Positions 9,976-18,040 are shown, numbered from the stretch's first letter. The stretch: DNA of 42,990 nt from Oscillibacter sp. (GCA_022791135.1 JAAVYM010000059.1:1-42990), one strand, 5' to 3'. Made by a program: numbers and translations. The notes: generated by a model from the letters alone, not told the origin.

Positions 9976-10004
9976 TTTACTTTTCCAGTAAAAACTGGTA
10001 TGAT
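9976..10004 (+). promoter_or_regulatory. Promoter with palindromic spacer before the Crp/Fnr gene
   Basis: -35 TTTACT (9976-9981), a 17-base spacer, and -10 TATGAT (9999-10004), starting 17 bases after the nifJ stop. The spacer contains a perfect inverted repeat, CCAGT-AAAA-ACTGG (9985-9998), with the 5-4-5 geometry of Crp/Fnr-type boxes. A bound protein there would block polymerase, so autorepression by the gene downstream is the natural guess. Confidence 0.7.
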
Positions 10005-10046
10005 ACTCTATGTTATGTGGGATATGCAACAGAAAGGGATGAGTAC

Positions 10047-10700
10047 ATGCTTAATGAGCAAGAGCTGGAAAAAAGTGCGCTGTTTCACGGCATTGGGTAC
10101 CAGGATTACTGCGAGATTTTGAGCTGTTTTCAAGCGGTTCAGCGATCCTTCCGGGCCGACGACCTGATTTATGACTTCACATCGGACGCGGTGGGCGTGG
10201 TGGAGCGGGGTCAGGCGTCGCTGATCCGCATCGACGAAGATGGCGTCGCCACCGTGCTGGAGGATTTGGGGGCCGGCGGGGTGTTTGGCAAAACGCTGGC
10301 CTTTGCCGGAACCACAGGAGACAGTCTGGAGGTGGTCTGCCGCCGCCCCTGCGACGTGGTCTTCCTGGACTACAGCCATATCTTCACCAGTTGCAGCCAT
10401 GCCTGTACCCGGCACAGCACCCTTGTGCGGAATATGCTGAAGCTGGTGGCGGACAAGGCCCAGGCCCTCTCCTGCCGGGTGGACGTGCTGTCCCGCCGTT
10501 CCATCCGGGAGAAGCTGCTGTGCTATTTCCGCCAGCTGGCGCAGCAGGCGGGGGGGGCTACCTTTACCCTCCCCTTTTCGCTCAGCACTCTGGCGGACTA
10601 CACCGCCACAGACCGCAGCGCCATGATGCGGGAACTCAAACGTTTGCGGGAGGAAGGGAGCGTCCGCTCCGACGGACGGCAGTTCACCTTGCGGCAATAA
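10047..10700 (+). CDS. Crp/Fnr-family transcriptional regulator, Cys-rich
   Basis: Predicted DNA-binding regulator of 217 residues with a cyclic-nucleotide-binding-like beta roll (about 20-110), a dimerisation helix (about 120-145) and a C-terminal winged helix. The recognition region reads LADYTATDRSAMMRELKRLREEG. The effector is unknown. The N-terminal half has Cys at 22, 27, 98, 102, 116 and 120 in C-x4-C and C-x3-C pairs. This could suit an Fe-S cluster or thiol redox sensing, but the spacing is not that of classical FNR. A GTG/ATG start 30 bases upstream is possible; the ATG at 10047 is preceded by AGAAAGGGA and gives a normal family N-terminus. It lies directly after nifJ and before a thioesterase gene, suggesting redox or fermentation control. 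That is inference. Confidence 0.88.
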   Translation: MLNEQELEKSALFHGIGYQDYCEILSCFQAVQRSFRADDLIYDFTSDAVGVVERGQASLIRIDEDGVATVLEDLGAGGVFGKTLAFAGTTGDSLEVVCRRPCDVVFLDYSHIFTSCSHACTRHSTLVRNMLKLVADKAQALSCRVDVLSRRSIREKLLCYFRQLAQQAGGATFTLPFSLSTLADYTATDRSAMMRELKRLREEGSVRSDGRQFTLRQ

Positions 10701-10741
10701 GCCCAGCGGGCCGCAATGCCCGATTATGAGGAGGCACCGGG

Positions 10742-11158
10742 ATGGATTACGAGCGGCTTCGCGCCTTTCGCAATGAGAAAAACCCTTTTGGCAAACGTTT
10801 GGGCATCTACGTGGAGGAACTCCGCCCAGGGTACGCCAGAGCGGTGAAAACCCTGACGGAGGAGGATTTGAACCCTGTAAACGTCCCCCACGGCGGCGTA
10901 TATTTCTCCCTGGCGGACACGGCCTGCGGCTCGGCCATGGTGGCCTATGGGACCATGGCCGTCACGATCAACTGCTCGTTCAGCTTTTTGAAAAGCGCCC
11001 GGGTGGGGGAGCGCCTGACGGCGCAGGCCCACGAGCTGCAAAGCGGGAAAACCGTCTGCGTGCTGGAGGCCCGGGTCACCGGCGAGGCGGGGGAACTGTT
11101 CGCCATAGGGACCTTCACCTTCCGGCGGCTGGACAAGGTTATCGGCTTAGAGCAGTAG
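10742..11158 (+). CDS. PaaI-family hotdog thioesterase
   Basis: Small acyl-CoA thioesterase-like protein of 138 residues with the single hotdog fold of the PaaI/COG2050 family. The signature N-x-x-x-x-HGG-x-x-x-x-L-x-D-x-A is present as NVPHGGVYFSLADTACGSA (about residues 45-63). Next comes the strand TINCSFSFLKSARVGERLTAQA and a final beta strand ending FTFRRL. It should hydrolyse a CoA thioester, perhaps aromatic or a toxic metabolic by-product; the substrate is not predictable. GAGGAGG stands seven bases before the ATG. It follows the Crp/Fnr gene by 41 bases and is probably cotranscribed with it. Confidence 0.88.
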   Translation: MDYERLRAFRNEKNPFGKRLGIYVEELRPGYARAVKTLTEEDLNPVNVPHGGVYFSLADTACGSAMVAYGTMAVTINCSFSFLKSARVGERLTAQAHELQSGKTVCVLEARVTGEAGELFAIGTFTFRRLDKVIGLEQ

Positions 11159-11224
11159 GGGCGGGAGGACCGCCGGTCCTCTGCCATTTGCCCGCAGTCA
11201 GCGCCGGGACAATATGCATAGAAA

Positions 11225-11255
11225 AAAGAGGCTGTGAAAACAGCCTCTTTTTCAT
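11225..11255 (+). terminator. Intrinsic terminator after the thioesterase gene
   Basis: AAAGAGGCTGT (11225-11235), GAAA tetraloop, ACAGCCTCTTT (11240-11250), then a short T-rich tail. It is an 11-base-pair perfect stem. The rest of the gap to 11401 shows no gene. Confidence 0.9.
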
Positions 11256-11401
11256 TTCCTCTTTCCGCAGGATGCGATTCCATCCGGGCATAAAATTCGG
11301 AAAGAATACCGGCCGTATTTTTCAGCTGCCTCCATTTGCGGCGGCAGGCAAAACGGCTCAAGCCAAACGGTGGGATTCTGCGATTTACCACAAGAATCCG
11401 C

Positions 11402-11497
11402 CTACCGGATGTACGGCAGAATCATGGAAGCCAGCAGGGCAACCACCAGCATCACCGCCAGGAGCAGCGCCACTGCCCGTTTCAGCTTGCCGTTCAT
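11402..11497 (-). CDS. 31-residue single-helix membrane peptide
   Basis: A very small gene: MNGKLKRAVALLLAVMLVVA begins the product, which continues into a hydrophobic segment and ends IRstop. A basic N-terminus (K4, K6, R7) is followed by about 20 hydrophobic residues, so an N-in membrane helix is expected. Its ATG overlaps the TGA of the DUF951 gene (ATGA), and an AAAGGAGGGGG ribosome site lies within the end of that gene. Both argue for real translation. Function is unknown. It could be a membrane anchor or partner for the DUF951 protein, or an independent small protein. Confidence 0.6.
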   Translation of the reverse strand: MNGKLKRAVALLLAVMLVVALLASMILPYIR

Positions 11498-11685
11498 GCG
11501 TCCCCCTCCTTTGTCAGAACTTTGCGGATGCTCTTTTCCGCCTTGCTCCGGGGAAGCATCAGCTCATGCCCGCAGCCCAGGCAGCGGAGCTTGATGTCCA
11601 TGCCCACCCGGAGGATTTCCCACTGGGTTGCGCCGCAGGGGTGGGGTTTTTTCAATTCCACCCGGTCGTGAAGCCGAAGGTCCAT
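11494..11685 (-). CDS. DUF951 domain-containing protein
   Basis: A 63-residue protein of the widespread Firmicute DUF951 family. It matches the family pattern closely: MDLRLHDRVELKKPHPCG, then WEILRVGMDIKLRCLGCGHELMLPR. A Cys at residue 17 and the CLGC pair near residue 35 suggest a small metal-binding or rubredoxin-like knuckle; the beta-barrel character suggests nucleic acid binding. Neither is proven. AGGAGG lies six bases before the ATG. It is coupled to the 31-residue membrane peptide downstream and diverges from the S1-domain gene. Confidence 0.9.
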   Translation of the reverse strand: MDLRLHDRVELKKPHPCGATQWEILRVGMDIKLRCLGCGHELMLPRSKAEKSIRKVLTKEGDA

Positions 11686-11776
11686 CCTGTCCTCCTGTCA
11701 ATCATTTCGGTTTACCGCATATATTAACCTATCAAAGTCAATGCCGCCGGCTGCGGCAGATAGGATGCGATCAATT

Positions 11777-12709
11777 ATGCCGGAAAACAAACTGTATCCG
11801 CCGGAGGGACTCCGCCCTCCCGCTACGCTGACCCTGGACCTCCTGCGGGAGGCTCAGGAGAGCGGCGCCATTCTGGAAGCCCCCGTCCAGCGCTGCGACG
11901 TGGGACACACGCTCCATCTCTCCCTGGGCGGCGTCCAGGGGTACATTCCCCGGGAGGAGTCCGTAGCGCCCTGGATCAGCGGGGCCGATCGGGATATCGC
12001 CGTCCTCTCCCGGGTTGGCAAGCCCACTTGCTTTACAGTCACAGCCCTGGAGGCCGACGAAAAGGGCGCGCCTGTGGCGCTGCTGTCCCGGCGGGCCGCC
12101 CAGGAGCAGGCCGTGGACTACTTCCTCGAGCATTTGGAGCCTGGCTCTGTGCTCACCGGACGGGTGACCCGGCTGGAGGGCTTCGGGGCTTTTGTGGACA
12201 TAGGCTGCGGCATTGTGGCCATGCTGCCTATCGAAAACATTTCCGTCTCCCGCATCTCCCATCCCCGGGAGCGCTTCCAGCCGGGGCAGAAGATTCTGGC
12301 AGCGGTTTGGTCCCTGGACCGGGAGGCCCGCCGGATTACCCTCACCCACCGGGAGCTGCTGGGCACCTGGATGGACAACGCCAGCCGCTTCCGCCCTGGG
12401 GAGACGGTGCGGGGCGTGGTCCGGACGGTGAAGGAGTACGGCAGCTTCATCGAGCTGACGCCCAACCTCTCCGGCTTAGCCGACGCCAAGGAGCGCCTGG
12501 CCCCTGGGGACGGGGTGTCCGTGTACATCAAGAGCATCCGGCCGGAGCGGATGAAGGTAAAACTCCAGGTCATTGAAAGGCTGCCTCCGGCTCCGCCGGA
12601 CCCCATTCATTACCAGATTACGGACGGGAAGCTGGAGCGCTGGACCTATTCCCCGCCGAATTATGAAAAGGCGCCGGTGGAGACGGTCTTCACAGCTCCC
12701 GCCCCTTGA
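11777..12709 (+). CDS. S1 RNA-binding domain protein (short ribosomal S1-like)
   Basis: A 310-residue protein built of three S1-type OB folds. The first is degenerate (about 22-95, GGVQGYIPREES). The second is canonical (about 122-195, GSVLTGRVTRLEGFGAFVDIG, ending ITLTHREL). The third is about 205-265 (GETVRGVVRTVKEYGSFIEL). The family includes S1-like proteins of Firmicutes that are shorter than the six-domain RpsA of proteobacteria; a role in mRNA binding or translation is likely. Start choice is uncertain: in-frame ATGs exist at 11741, 11765 and 11777, none with a strong ribosome site. 11777 gives the usual N-terminus. The 3' end overlaps rarA convergently by 20 bases. Confidence 0.85.
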   Translation: MPENKLYPPEGLRPPATLTLDLLREAQESGAILEAPVQRCDVGHTLHLSLGGVQGYIPREESVAPWISGADRDIAVLSRVGKPTCFTVTALEADEKGAPVALLSRRAAQEQAVDYFLEHLEPGSVLTGRVTRLEGFGAFVDIGCGIVAMLPIENISVSRISHPRERFQPGQKILAAVWSLDREARRITLTHRELLGTWMDNASRFRPGETVRGVVRTVKEYGSFIELTPNLSGLADAKERLAPGDGVSVYIKSIRPERMKVKLQVIERLPPAPPDPIHYQITDGKLERWTYSPPNYEKAPVETVFTAPAP

Positions 12710-13958
12710 GCTTTTCCCAATAGGCTTTCGCCGCCTGTTCCGTCTTGTTCTCCCCCCACTCGTAATACTTCACGCCCTTCAGCGCATCGGGCAGGTACTG
12801 CTGTTCCACCCAGTGGCCAGGGAAGTTGTGGGGATAGAGGTAGTGCTGCTGATTGTCGAAGCCGGTGGTGTCGGCGTGGACGTTTTGGAGCTGCCGGGGC
12901 ACGTCCCCGGTGCGGCCCGCCCGGACGTCCGCCCGGGCCCTGCCGATACCGTCCACCACGCTGTTGGACTTGGGCGCGGTGGCCAGCAGGATTGCCGCCT
13001 GGGCCAGGGGGAGCTGCGCCTCGGGGAGGCCCAGCTGCATGGCCGTGTCCACGCAGGCCTTCACGATGGCCACGGCCTGAGGATAGGCCATCCCCACGTC
13101 CTCGCTGGCGGAGCAGAGCAGGCGGCGGCAGGGCGTCACCAGATCCCCGGCCTCCAGGAACCGGGCCAGGTAGTGCAGGGCCGCGTCGGGGTCGCTGCCC
13201 CGGAGGGACTTCATCAGGGCGGAGGCGATGTCATACATGGCGTCGCCCCCCTTGTCATAGCGCATGGCGCTGCGCTGGGAGAGCTGGGCGGCGTCCTCCC
13301 TGGAGAGGAAGAGGATTCCCTGCCTCGGCTGGGCGGCGTGGCTCAAAAGCTCCACGGCGTTGACCGCCTTGCGCACGTCCCCGCCGCAGGCCGTGGCGAT
13401 TTGCAGGGGCAGGCCCTCTTCCCACTCCAGGGGCAGGGAGGAGCGCCGGCGCTCAATGTCCAGCGCCCGGAGGACGGCAGGCTCCGCCTCCTCCGGAGAC
13501 ACGGCCTTGAACTCGAAGACTGTGCTCCGGCTGAGGAGGGCGCTGTAGACGTAAAAATACGGGTTTTCCGTGGTGGAGGCAATCAGGGTCAGCTTGCCGT
13601 TTTCCATAAACTCCAGCAGGCTCTGCTGCTGCTTCTTATTAAAATATTGAATTTCGTCCAGGTACAGCAGCACCCCGCCGGGGGCCAGCAGGGTTCCCAC
13701 GTCGGCGATGATGTCCTTGATATCCTGGAGAGAGGCCGTTGTGGCGTTGAGCCGGTAGAGGGCCTTATGGGTCCTCTCGGCCACAATGTTGGCGATGGTG
13801 GTTTTCCCGGTGCCGGAGGGGCCGTAGAAGACCATGTTGGCCTCGGTCCCGCTCTCAATCAGGCGGCGGAGCACCGCCCCGGGGGCCAGGAGGTGCCGCT
13901 GTCCGACGACCTCATCCAATGTTTTTGGGCGGATCTCATCCGCCAGGGGGCGCTGCAT
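12690..13958 (-). CDS. rarA: Replication-associated recombination protein A (MgsA/RarA ATPase)
   Basis: AAA+ ATPase related to the clamp loader and RuvB; it acts at stalled replication forks. The 422-residue protein has the N-terminal PLADEIRPKTLDEVVGQRHLL. Walker A is YGPSGTGKTTIANI (about residue 46). Walker B/DExx is LYLDEIQYFNKKQQQ, where most relatives have DEIHRFN. The sensor region is TLIASTTENPYFYV. The tetramerisation domain has DPDAALHYLARFLEAGD and the C-terminal YPHNFPGHWVEQQYLP motif. AAAGGAGGG precedes the ATG. It converges on the S1-domain gene and starts beside a MITE-like palindrome. Confidence 0.96.
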   Translation of the reverse strand: MQRPLADEIRPKTLDEVVGQRHLLAPGAVLRRLIESGTEANMVFYGPSGTGKTTIANIVAERTHKALYRLNATTASLQDIKDIIADVGTLLAPGGVLLYLDEIQYFNKKQQQSLLEFMENGKLTLIASTTENPYFYVYSALLSRSTVFEFKAVSPEEAEPAVLRALDIERRRSSLPLEWEEGLPLQIATACGGDVRKAVNAVELLSHAAQPRQGILFLSREDAAQLSQRSAMRYDKGGDAMYDIASALMKSLRGSDPDAALHYLARFLEAGDLVTPCRRLLCSASEDVGMAYPQAVAIVKACVDTAMQLGLPEAQLPLAQAAILLATAPKSNSVVDGIGRARADVRAGRTGDVPRQLQNVHADTTGFDNQQHYLYPHNFPGHWVEQQYLPDALKGVKYYEWGENKTEQAAKAYWEKLKGREL

Positions 13959-13983
13959 GGCGGTCCCTCCTTTTTCTATCTTA

Positions 13984-14149
13984 GAGTCTGTTTACAATTT
14001 ACAATCCGGCGGAATGTGGGATTGGGGCGAATTTTTTCCGGGCAAGGCGATTTGACGCAGGAACTCTGACGGATTTCAAGTCAAATCAACGCAGCCCCAG
14101 CGGAAAAAGATGCCCCGAACCGGCGTTTCGACGGATTGTAAACAGGCTC
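13984..14149 (+). mobile_element. MITE-like palindromic element
   Basis: A 166-base non-coding element with 15-base terminal inverted repeats differing at one base: GAGTCTGTTTACAAT (13984-13998) and ATTGTAAACAGGCTC (14135-14149). It is flanked by TTA on both sides (13981-13983 and 14150-14152), a likely 3-base target duplication. The interior is also an imperfect palindrome: GGGGC/GCCCC, runs of T against runs of A, and ATTTGAC against GTCAAAT. The whole can fold into one long hairpin. No coding capacity was seen. Confidence 0.75.
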
Positions 14150-14223
14150 TTATGGGAAGGGATTATATCACACCGGCGGCAAAGTTTCCAGCCCTGGCGG
14201 GGGAATTTTCTCCGGCAGGGGGC

Positions 14224-14727
14224 TTACCCGCGGCCCGTCTTTTCATAGGCCAGCCGGGGATAGGGGTCCTCCACCACGTGGATGGTACCCCGATGGACGA
14301 AGCCGCGTTTTTCTAAAAGCGATTGCATGACCGTGTTGTCCCCGTGGGTGTCCGCCCGCAGGTGGCCGCACTGCGCAAAGGCCCACTGGAGGCAGAACGC
14401 CCCCACGCCCTTTTGCACTCCGTCCCCCGCCAGGCGGTGGATGACGCCGTAGGGACTTTCGTCTGCCCAGCTGCCGTCTTCAATGACGCGGTAGGTCGGC
14501 TCGATGTCCGGCCCCTGGACAAAGAAAAAGGTTCCGGCGACCCGTCCCTCCGAGACGCATACGTAGCTGCTGCCCGCGGCGATGTCGGCGTGAATCAGCG
14601 GCTCGGGAGGCCAGGCGGTGTCGCCCCACTGATGGGGATTCCCATGCTCCGCCATGAAGCGGCGGGCATGCCGGTAGATCTCCATAATCCGCGGAAAGTC
14701 CTGCTCCGTCGAATGCCGTATCTCCAT
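14224..14727 (-). CDS. GNAT-family N-acetyltransferase
   Basis: A 167-residue acetyl-CoA-dependent acetyltransferase-like protein; the acceptor is unknown. It has the GNAT order: an N-terminal EIRHSTEQDFPRIMEIYRHAR helix, the strand YVCVSEGRVAGTFFFV, a weak acetyl-CoA loop around RLAGDGVQKGVGAFCLQWAF, then LRADTHGDNTVMQSLLEKRGF with the conserved Asn and a final strand HVVEDPYPRLAYEK. The sequence AAAGGAGGTATGGATATG offers two ATGs; the second, at 14727, has proper spacing from GGAGG and is chosen. It stands alone between the MITE-like element and galE. Confidence 0.88.
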   Translation of the reverse strand: MEIRHSTEQDFPRIMEIYRHARRFMAEHGNPHQWGDTAWPPEPLIHADIAAGSSYVCVSEGRVAGTFFFVQGPDIEPTYRVIEDGSWADESPYGVIHRLAGDGVQKGVGAFCLQWAFAQCGHLRADTHGDNTVMQSLLEKRGFVHRGTIHVVEDPYPRLAYEKTGRG

Positions 14728-14805
14728 ATCCATACCTCCTTTGAATATTCTCCTACACTATACCACAGGCCTCCGGGGCAGTACAAGGCGGGAAATTCTT
14801 TTTCC

Positions 14806-14834
14806 TGGACAGGCTCAGAGAGATATAGTATAAT
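14806..14834 (+). promoter_or_regulatory. Promoter of the galE operon
   Basis: -35 TGGACA (14806-14811), 17-base spacer, perfect -10 TATAAT (14829-14834). It leaves a leader of about 140 bases before galE. A second TATAAT at 14957-14962 lacks a good -35. Confidence 0.75.
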
Positions 14835-14980
14835 AAGTGCATAAAACGGACGATTTTTCTAATAATGTGGACTATCCTCCATTCCCATTTCCATCCAAGG
14901 GGCCTACAATAGGGCTTGATGAATATCGAAAATCTTTCACGCAGGCGAAAAATTTTTATAATTGAAAGGGAGCGGTTTTT

Positions 14981-16009
14981 ATGTCCATTCTTGTTACCGG
15001 CGGCGCGGGCTATATCGGCAGCCACACTTGCGTAGAACTCATCCAGGCGGGCTATGAGGTCATCGTGGCGGATAACCTCTATAACTCCTGCGAGGAGGCC
15101 CTCCGGCGGGTGGAGAAAATCGTGGGGAAGAAGATTCCCTTTATCAAGGCGGAGCTGTGCGACATGGAGCAGGTGGAGGCCCTCTTTGCCCAGAATCCCG
15201 GCATCGACTCCGTCATGCACTTCGCCGGGCTGAAGGCCGTGGGCGAGAGCGTCTCCAAGCCCCTGGAGTATTACTCCAACAACCTTATCAGCACGCTCTA
15301 CCTCCTCCAGGCCATGCGGAAGCACGGCGTGAAGAACTTTGTCTTCTCCTCCTCCGCCACCGTGTACGGCGACCCGGCCTCCGTGCCCATCCGGGAGGAT
15401 TTCCCCACCGGCGGCACCACCAACCCCTATGGCACCACCAAGCTCTTCCAGGAGCGCATTCTCGCCGACTGCTGCGCCGCGGACCCCACGCTGAACGTGG
15501 CCCTTCTGCGGTATTTCAATCCCATCGGCGCCCATGAGAGCGGCCTCATCGGCGAGGACCCCAACGGCATCCCCAACAATCTGGTTCCCTATATTGCCAA
15601 GGTGGCCGTGGGCGAGCTGGAGAAGGTCCACGTCTACGGAAACGACTATCCCACCCCCGACGGCACCGGCGTGCGGGATTATATCCACGTCGTGGATCTG
15701 GCCAAGGGCCATGTGGCCGCGCTGAAGAAGCTGGAGGGCAACTGCGGCCTGTTCATCTGCAACCTGGGCACCGGCAAGGGCTACAGCGTGCTGGACGTGC
15801 TCCACGCCTATGAGAAAGCCTGCGGCAAGGAGCTGCCCTACGTCATGGACCCCCGCCGCCCGGGCGACATTGCCCAGTGCTACGCTGATCCCGCCAAGGC
15901 CCGGGACGAGCTGGGCTGGACGGCGGGGCTGGGCATCGAGGAGATGTGCGCCTCGTCCTGGAAGTGGCAGTCCGGGAATCCAAACGGATACCACGGAGGG
16001 GAGAAATGA
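14981..16009 (+). CDS. galE: UDP-glucose 4-epimerase
   Basis: Interconverts UDP-glucose and UDP-galactose, and often the N-acetyl forms, with bound NAD. The 342-residue short-chain dehydrogenase-type protein starts with the NAD motif ILVTGGAGYIGSHTCVELI. It contains FSSSATVYG with the catalytic Ser/Thr region, and the catalytic pair Tyr-x3-Lys in NPYGTTKLFQE. RYFNPIGAHESGLIGEDP and DGTGVRDYIHVVDLAKGH are GalE hallmarks. AAAGGGAGC precedes the ATG. It is the first of four coupled genes with a sugar-nucleotide theme. Confidence 0.96.
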   Translation: MSILVTGGAGYIGSHTCVELIQAGYEVIVADNLYNSCEEALRRVEKIVGKKIPFIKAELCDMEQVEALFAQNPGIDSVMHFAGLKAVGESVSKPLEYYSNNLISTLYLLQAMRKHGVKNFVFSSSATVYGDPASVPIREDFPTGGTTNPYGTTKLFQERILADCCAADPTLNVALLRYFNPIGAHESGLIGEDPNGIPNNLVPYIAKVAVGELEKVHVYGNDYPTPDGTGVRDYIHVVDLAKGHVAALKKLEGNCGLFICNLGTGKGYSVLDVLHAYEKACGKELPYVMDPRRPGDIAQCYADPAKARDELGWTAGLGIEEMCASSWKWQSGNPNGYHGGEK

Positions 16010-16926
16010 AAAAGCCGGTATTGATCATCATGGCCGCCGGCATGGGCAGCCGGTACGGCGGGCTTAAGCAGCTGGACCCCGTGGGGAACCACGGCCAGCT
16101 CATCATTGATTACTCCATCTACGACGCCCGCCGGGCGGGCTTCGAGACGGTGGTGTTCGTCATCAAGCCCGAGATCGAAGAGGATTTCAGGCGCTGCATC
16201 GGCGACCGGGTGTCAAAGTCCATGGACGTACGCTACGTCTACCAGCTGAAAGAAGACCTGCCCGAGGGCTACTCGGTCCCGGCGGAGCGGCAAAAGCCTT
16301 GGGGCACCGCCCATGCGGCCCTGGCCGCCCGGAAGGTGGTGGACGGCCCCTTCGCCATTATCAACGCCGACGATTACTACGGGCCGGAGGCTTACCGGGA
16401 GATTTACGATTACCTCAGCACCCATGAGGACGGGGATCTCTGCGAGTATGTTATGGTGGGCTACCTGCTGAAAAACACCGTCAGCGAAAACGGCACCGTG
16501 GCCCGGGGCGTGTGCGAGGAAACGGAGGACCACTACCTGACCCAAATCACCGAGCGTACCAAAATCGAGCAGGGTCCTCCCCTGCGCTTCACCGAGGACG
16601 ACGGGAAATCCTGGACGGAGCTGGCGGAGGACACCATCGTGTCGCTGAACATGTGGGGCTTCACCCGGAGCTTCCTGGACGAGGCGTGGAAGCGCCTTCC
16701 CGCCTTTTTGGACAAGGCTCTGGCGGAGAACCCTGCTAAGGCGGAGTACTTCCTGCCCACTGTGGTCAGCCAGCTTATTGAGGAGGGGAAGGCCCGGGTC
16801 AAGGTGCTGCGAAGCGGGGACAAGTGGTACGGCGTCACGTACCGGGAGGACAAGCCCGCGGTGGTGGGTGCCATCGCCGGAAAGACAAAGGCCGGCCTCT
16901 ATCCGGACCGGCTGTGGGAGGAATGA
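16006..16926 (+). CDS. Sugar-1-phosphate nucleotidyltransferase
   Basis: Predicted to join a sugar 1-phosphate to UTP (or another NTP), giving a nucleotide sugar and pyrophosphate. The 306-residue protein shows the GT-A nucleotidyltransferase start KPVLIIMAAGMGSRYGGLKQLDPVG with the G-x-G-x-R-x(5)K signature. It also has GTAHAALAARKVVDGPFAIINADDYYG with the metal-binding Asp pair. It resembles uncharacterised UTP-sugar transferases found beside NahK-type kinases more than GalU. The ATG overlaps the galE stop (ATGA), and GGAGGGG lies just upstream. With its neighbours it probably makes UDP-GlcNAc, UDP-GalNAc or UDP-hexose from kinase product; sugar specificity is inferred from context only. 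Confidence 0.85.
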   Translation: MKKPVLIIMAAGMGSRYGGLKQLDPVGNHGQLIIDYSIYDARRAGFETVVFVIKPEIEEDFRRCIGDRVSKSMDVRYVYQLKEDLPEGYSVPAERQKPWGTAHAALAARKVVDGPFAIINADDYYGPEAYREIYDYLSTHEDGDLCEYVMVGYLLKNTVSENGTVARGVCEETEDHYLTQITERTKIEQGPPLRFTEDDGKSWTELAEDTIVSLNMWGFTRSFLDEAWKRLPAFLDKALAENPAKAEYFLPTVVSQLIEEGKARVKVLRSGDKWYGVTYREDKPAVVGAIAGKTKAGLYPDRLWEE

Positions 16927-16927
16927 A

Positions 16928-18040
16928 ATGAGCACCGCGGAAGAGAGACTCCAGGAGGCCCTGGACAGCTTTGATTTCGGTGCGCCCGTGGTGGGGGCGC
17001 TGCGCTACGGCGAGGGGCATATCAACGACACCTTCGTGGTCCACACCCAGCCGGAGGACTGCTGTTGCCGCCGCTTCATCCTCCAGCGGATGAGTTCTGC
17101 GGCCTTTAAGCACCCGGATGAGCTGATGGAGAACATCATCGGCGTCACCGAGTACCTGGGCCGTCAGATTGAAAAGAGCGGCGGCGACCGGGACCGGGAG
17201 GCCATGCGGGTCATCCGCCCCCGGAGCGGCGAACCCTATTTCACCGACAGCGCCGGCGGGGCCTGGCGGGTCTACCCCTTTGTGGAGCGCACGGTCTGCT
17301 ACCAGGCGGCGGAGACGGCGGAGCTATTCGCGGCCTCCGGCCGGGCGTTTGGCCGGTTTCAGCGGCTGTTGGGGGACTACCCGGCCCAGACGCTTCATGA
17401 GACGATCCCCAATTTCCACAACACAGAGGACCGGCTGGCCAAGCTGAAGGAGGCTGTGAAGGCAGACCCCCTGGGCCGGGCGAAGGACTGCGGGCCGGAG
17501 ATCCGCTTTGTCCTGGAGCGGGAGGCGGACTGCTCCGTGGCGCTGGACGCCATGCGGGCGGGAACCCTTCCCCTCCGCGTCACCCACAACGACACGAAGC
17601 TGAACAACGTCCTGCTGGACGAGAAGACCAACGAGGGCATCTGCATCATCGACCTGGATACCGTGATGCCGGGGCTGGTGCTCTATGATTTCGGGGACTC
17701 CATCCGCTTTGGGGCGAACCATTGCGCCGAGGATGAGACAGACCTTAGCAAGGTGAATCTGGACATAGAGCTGTTCGCCGTTTACACCGCCGCCTTTCTG
17801 GAGGGCACCGGCGGGACGCTGAGCAATGCGGAAATTGCCTACCTTCCCTGGGGGGCGAAGCTGATGACCCTGGAGTGCGGCATCCGCTTCCTCACGGACT
17901 ACTTAGTGGGAGATCAGTATTTCCATATCAGCCGGGAACGGCACAACCTGGACCGCTGCCGCACGCAGTTTAAGCTGGTGAGCGACATGGAGGCCCATTG
18001 GAGCGAGCTGGAGGGCATCGTAAAGCAATATCAGAAATGA
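16928..18040 (+). CDS. Phosphotransferase, N-acetylhexosamine 1-kinase (NahK)-like
   Basis: A 370-residue member of the aminoglycoside-phosphotransferase/choline-kinase fold. The nucleotide loop region is GALRYGEGHINDTFVV. The catalytic HxDxxxxN is LRVTHNDTKLNNVLLD (about residue 215), and the metal-binding Asp motif is IIDLDTVMPGLVLYDFGDSIRFG. The family includes NahK/LnpB of bifidobacteria, which phosphorylates GlcNAc and GalNAc at C1, and proteins often named mucin desulfatase. Position right after a sugar-1-P nucleotidyltransferase and galE strongly favours a sugar 1-kinase over antibiotic resistance. It starts one base after the previous stop. No lacto-N-biose phosphorylase gene is in the window. 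Confidence 0.82.
   Translation: MSTAEERLQEALDSFDFGAPVVGALRYGEGHINDTFVVHTQPEDCCCRRFILQRMSSAAFKHPDELMENIIGVTEYLGRQIEKSGGDRDREAMRVIRPRSGEPYFTDSAGGAWRVYPFVERTVCYQAAETAELFAASGRAFGRFQRLLGDYPAQTLHETIPNFHNTEDRLAKLKEAVKADPLGRAKDCGPEIRFVLEREADCSVALDAMRAGTLPLRVTHNDTKLNNVLLDEKTNEGICIIDLDTVMPGLVLYDFGDSIRFGANHCAEDETDLSKVNLDIELFAVYTAAFLEGTGGTLSNAEIAYLPWGAKLMTLECGIRFLTDYLVGDQYFHISRERHNLDRCRTQFKLVSDMEAHWSELEGIVKQYQK

Noticed and set aside
16928..18040. Aminoglycoside resistance phosphotransferase
   Set aside because: It shares the kinase fold, but its place between a sugar nucleotidyltransferase, galE and a regulator fits a sugar 1-kinase.
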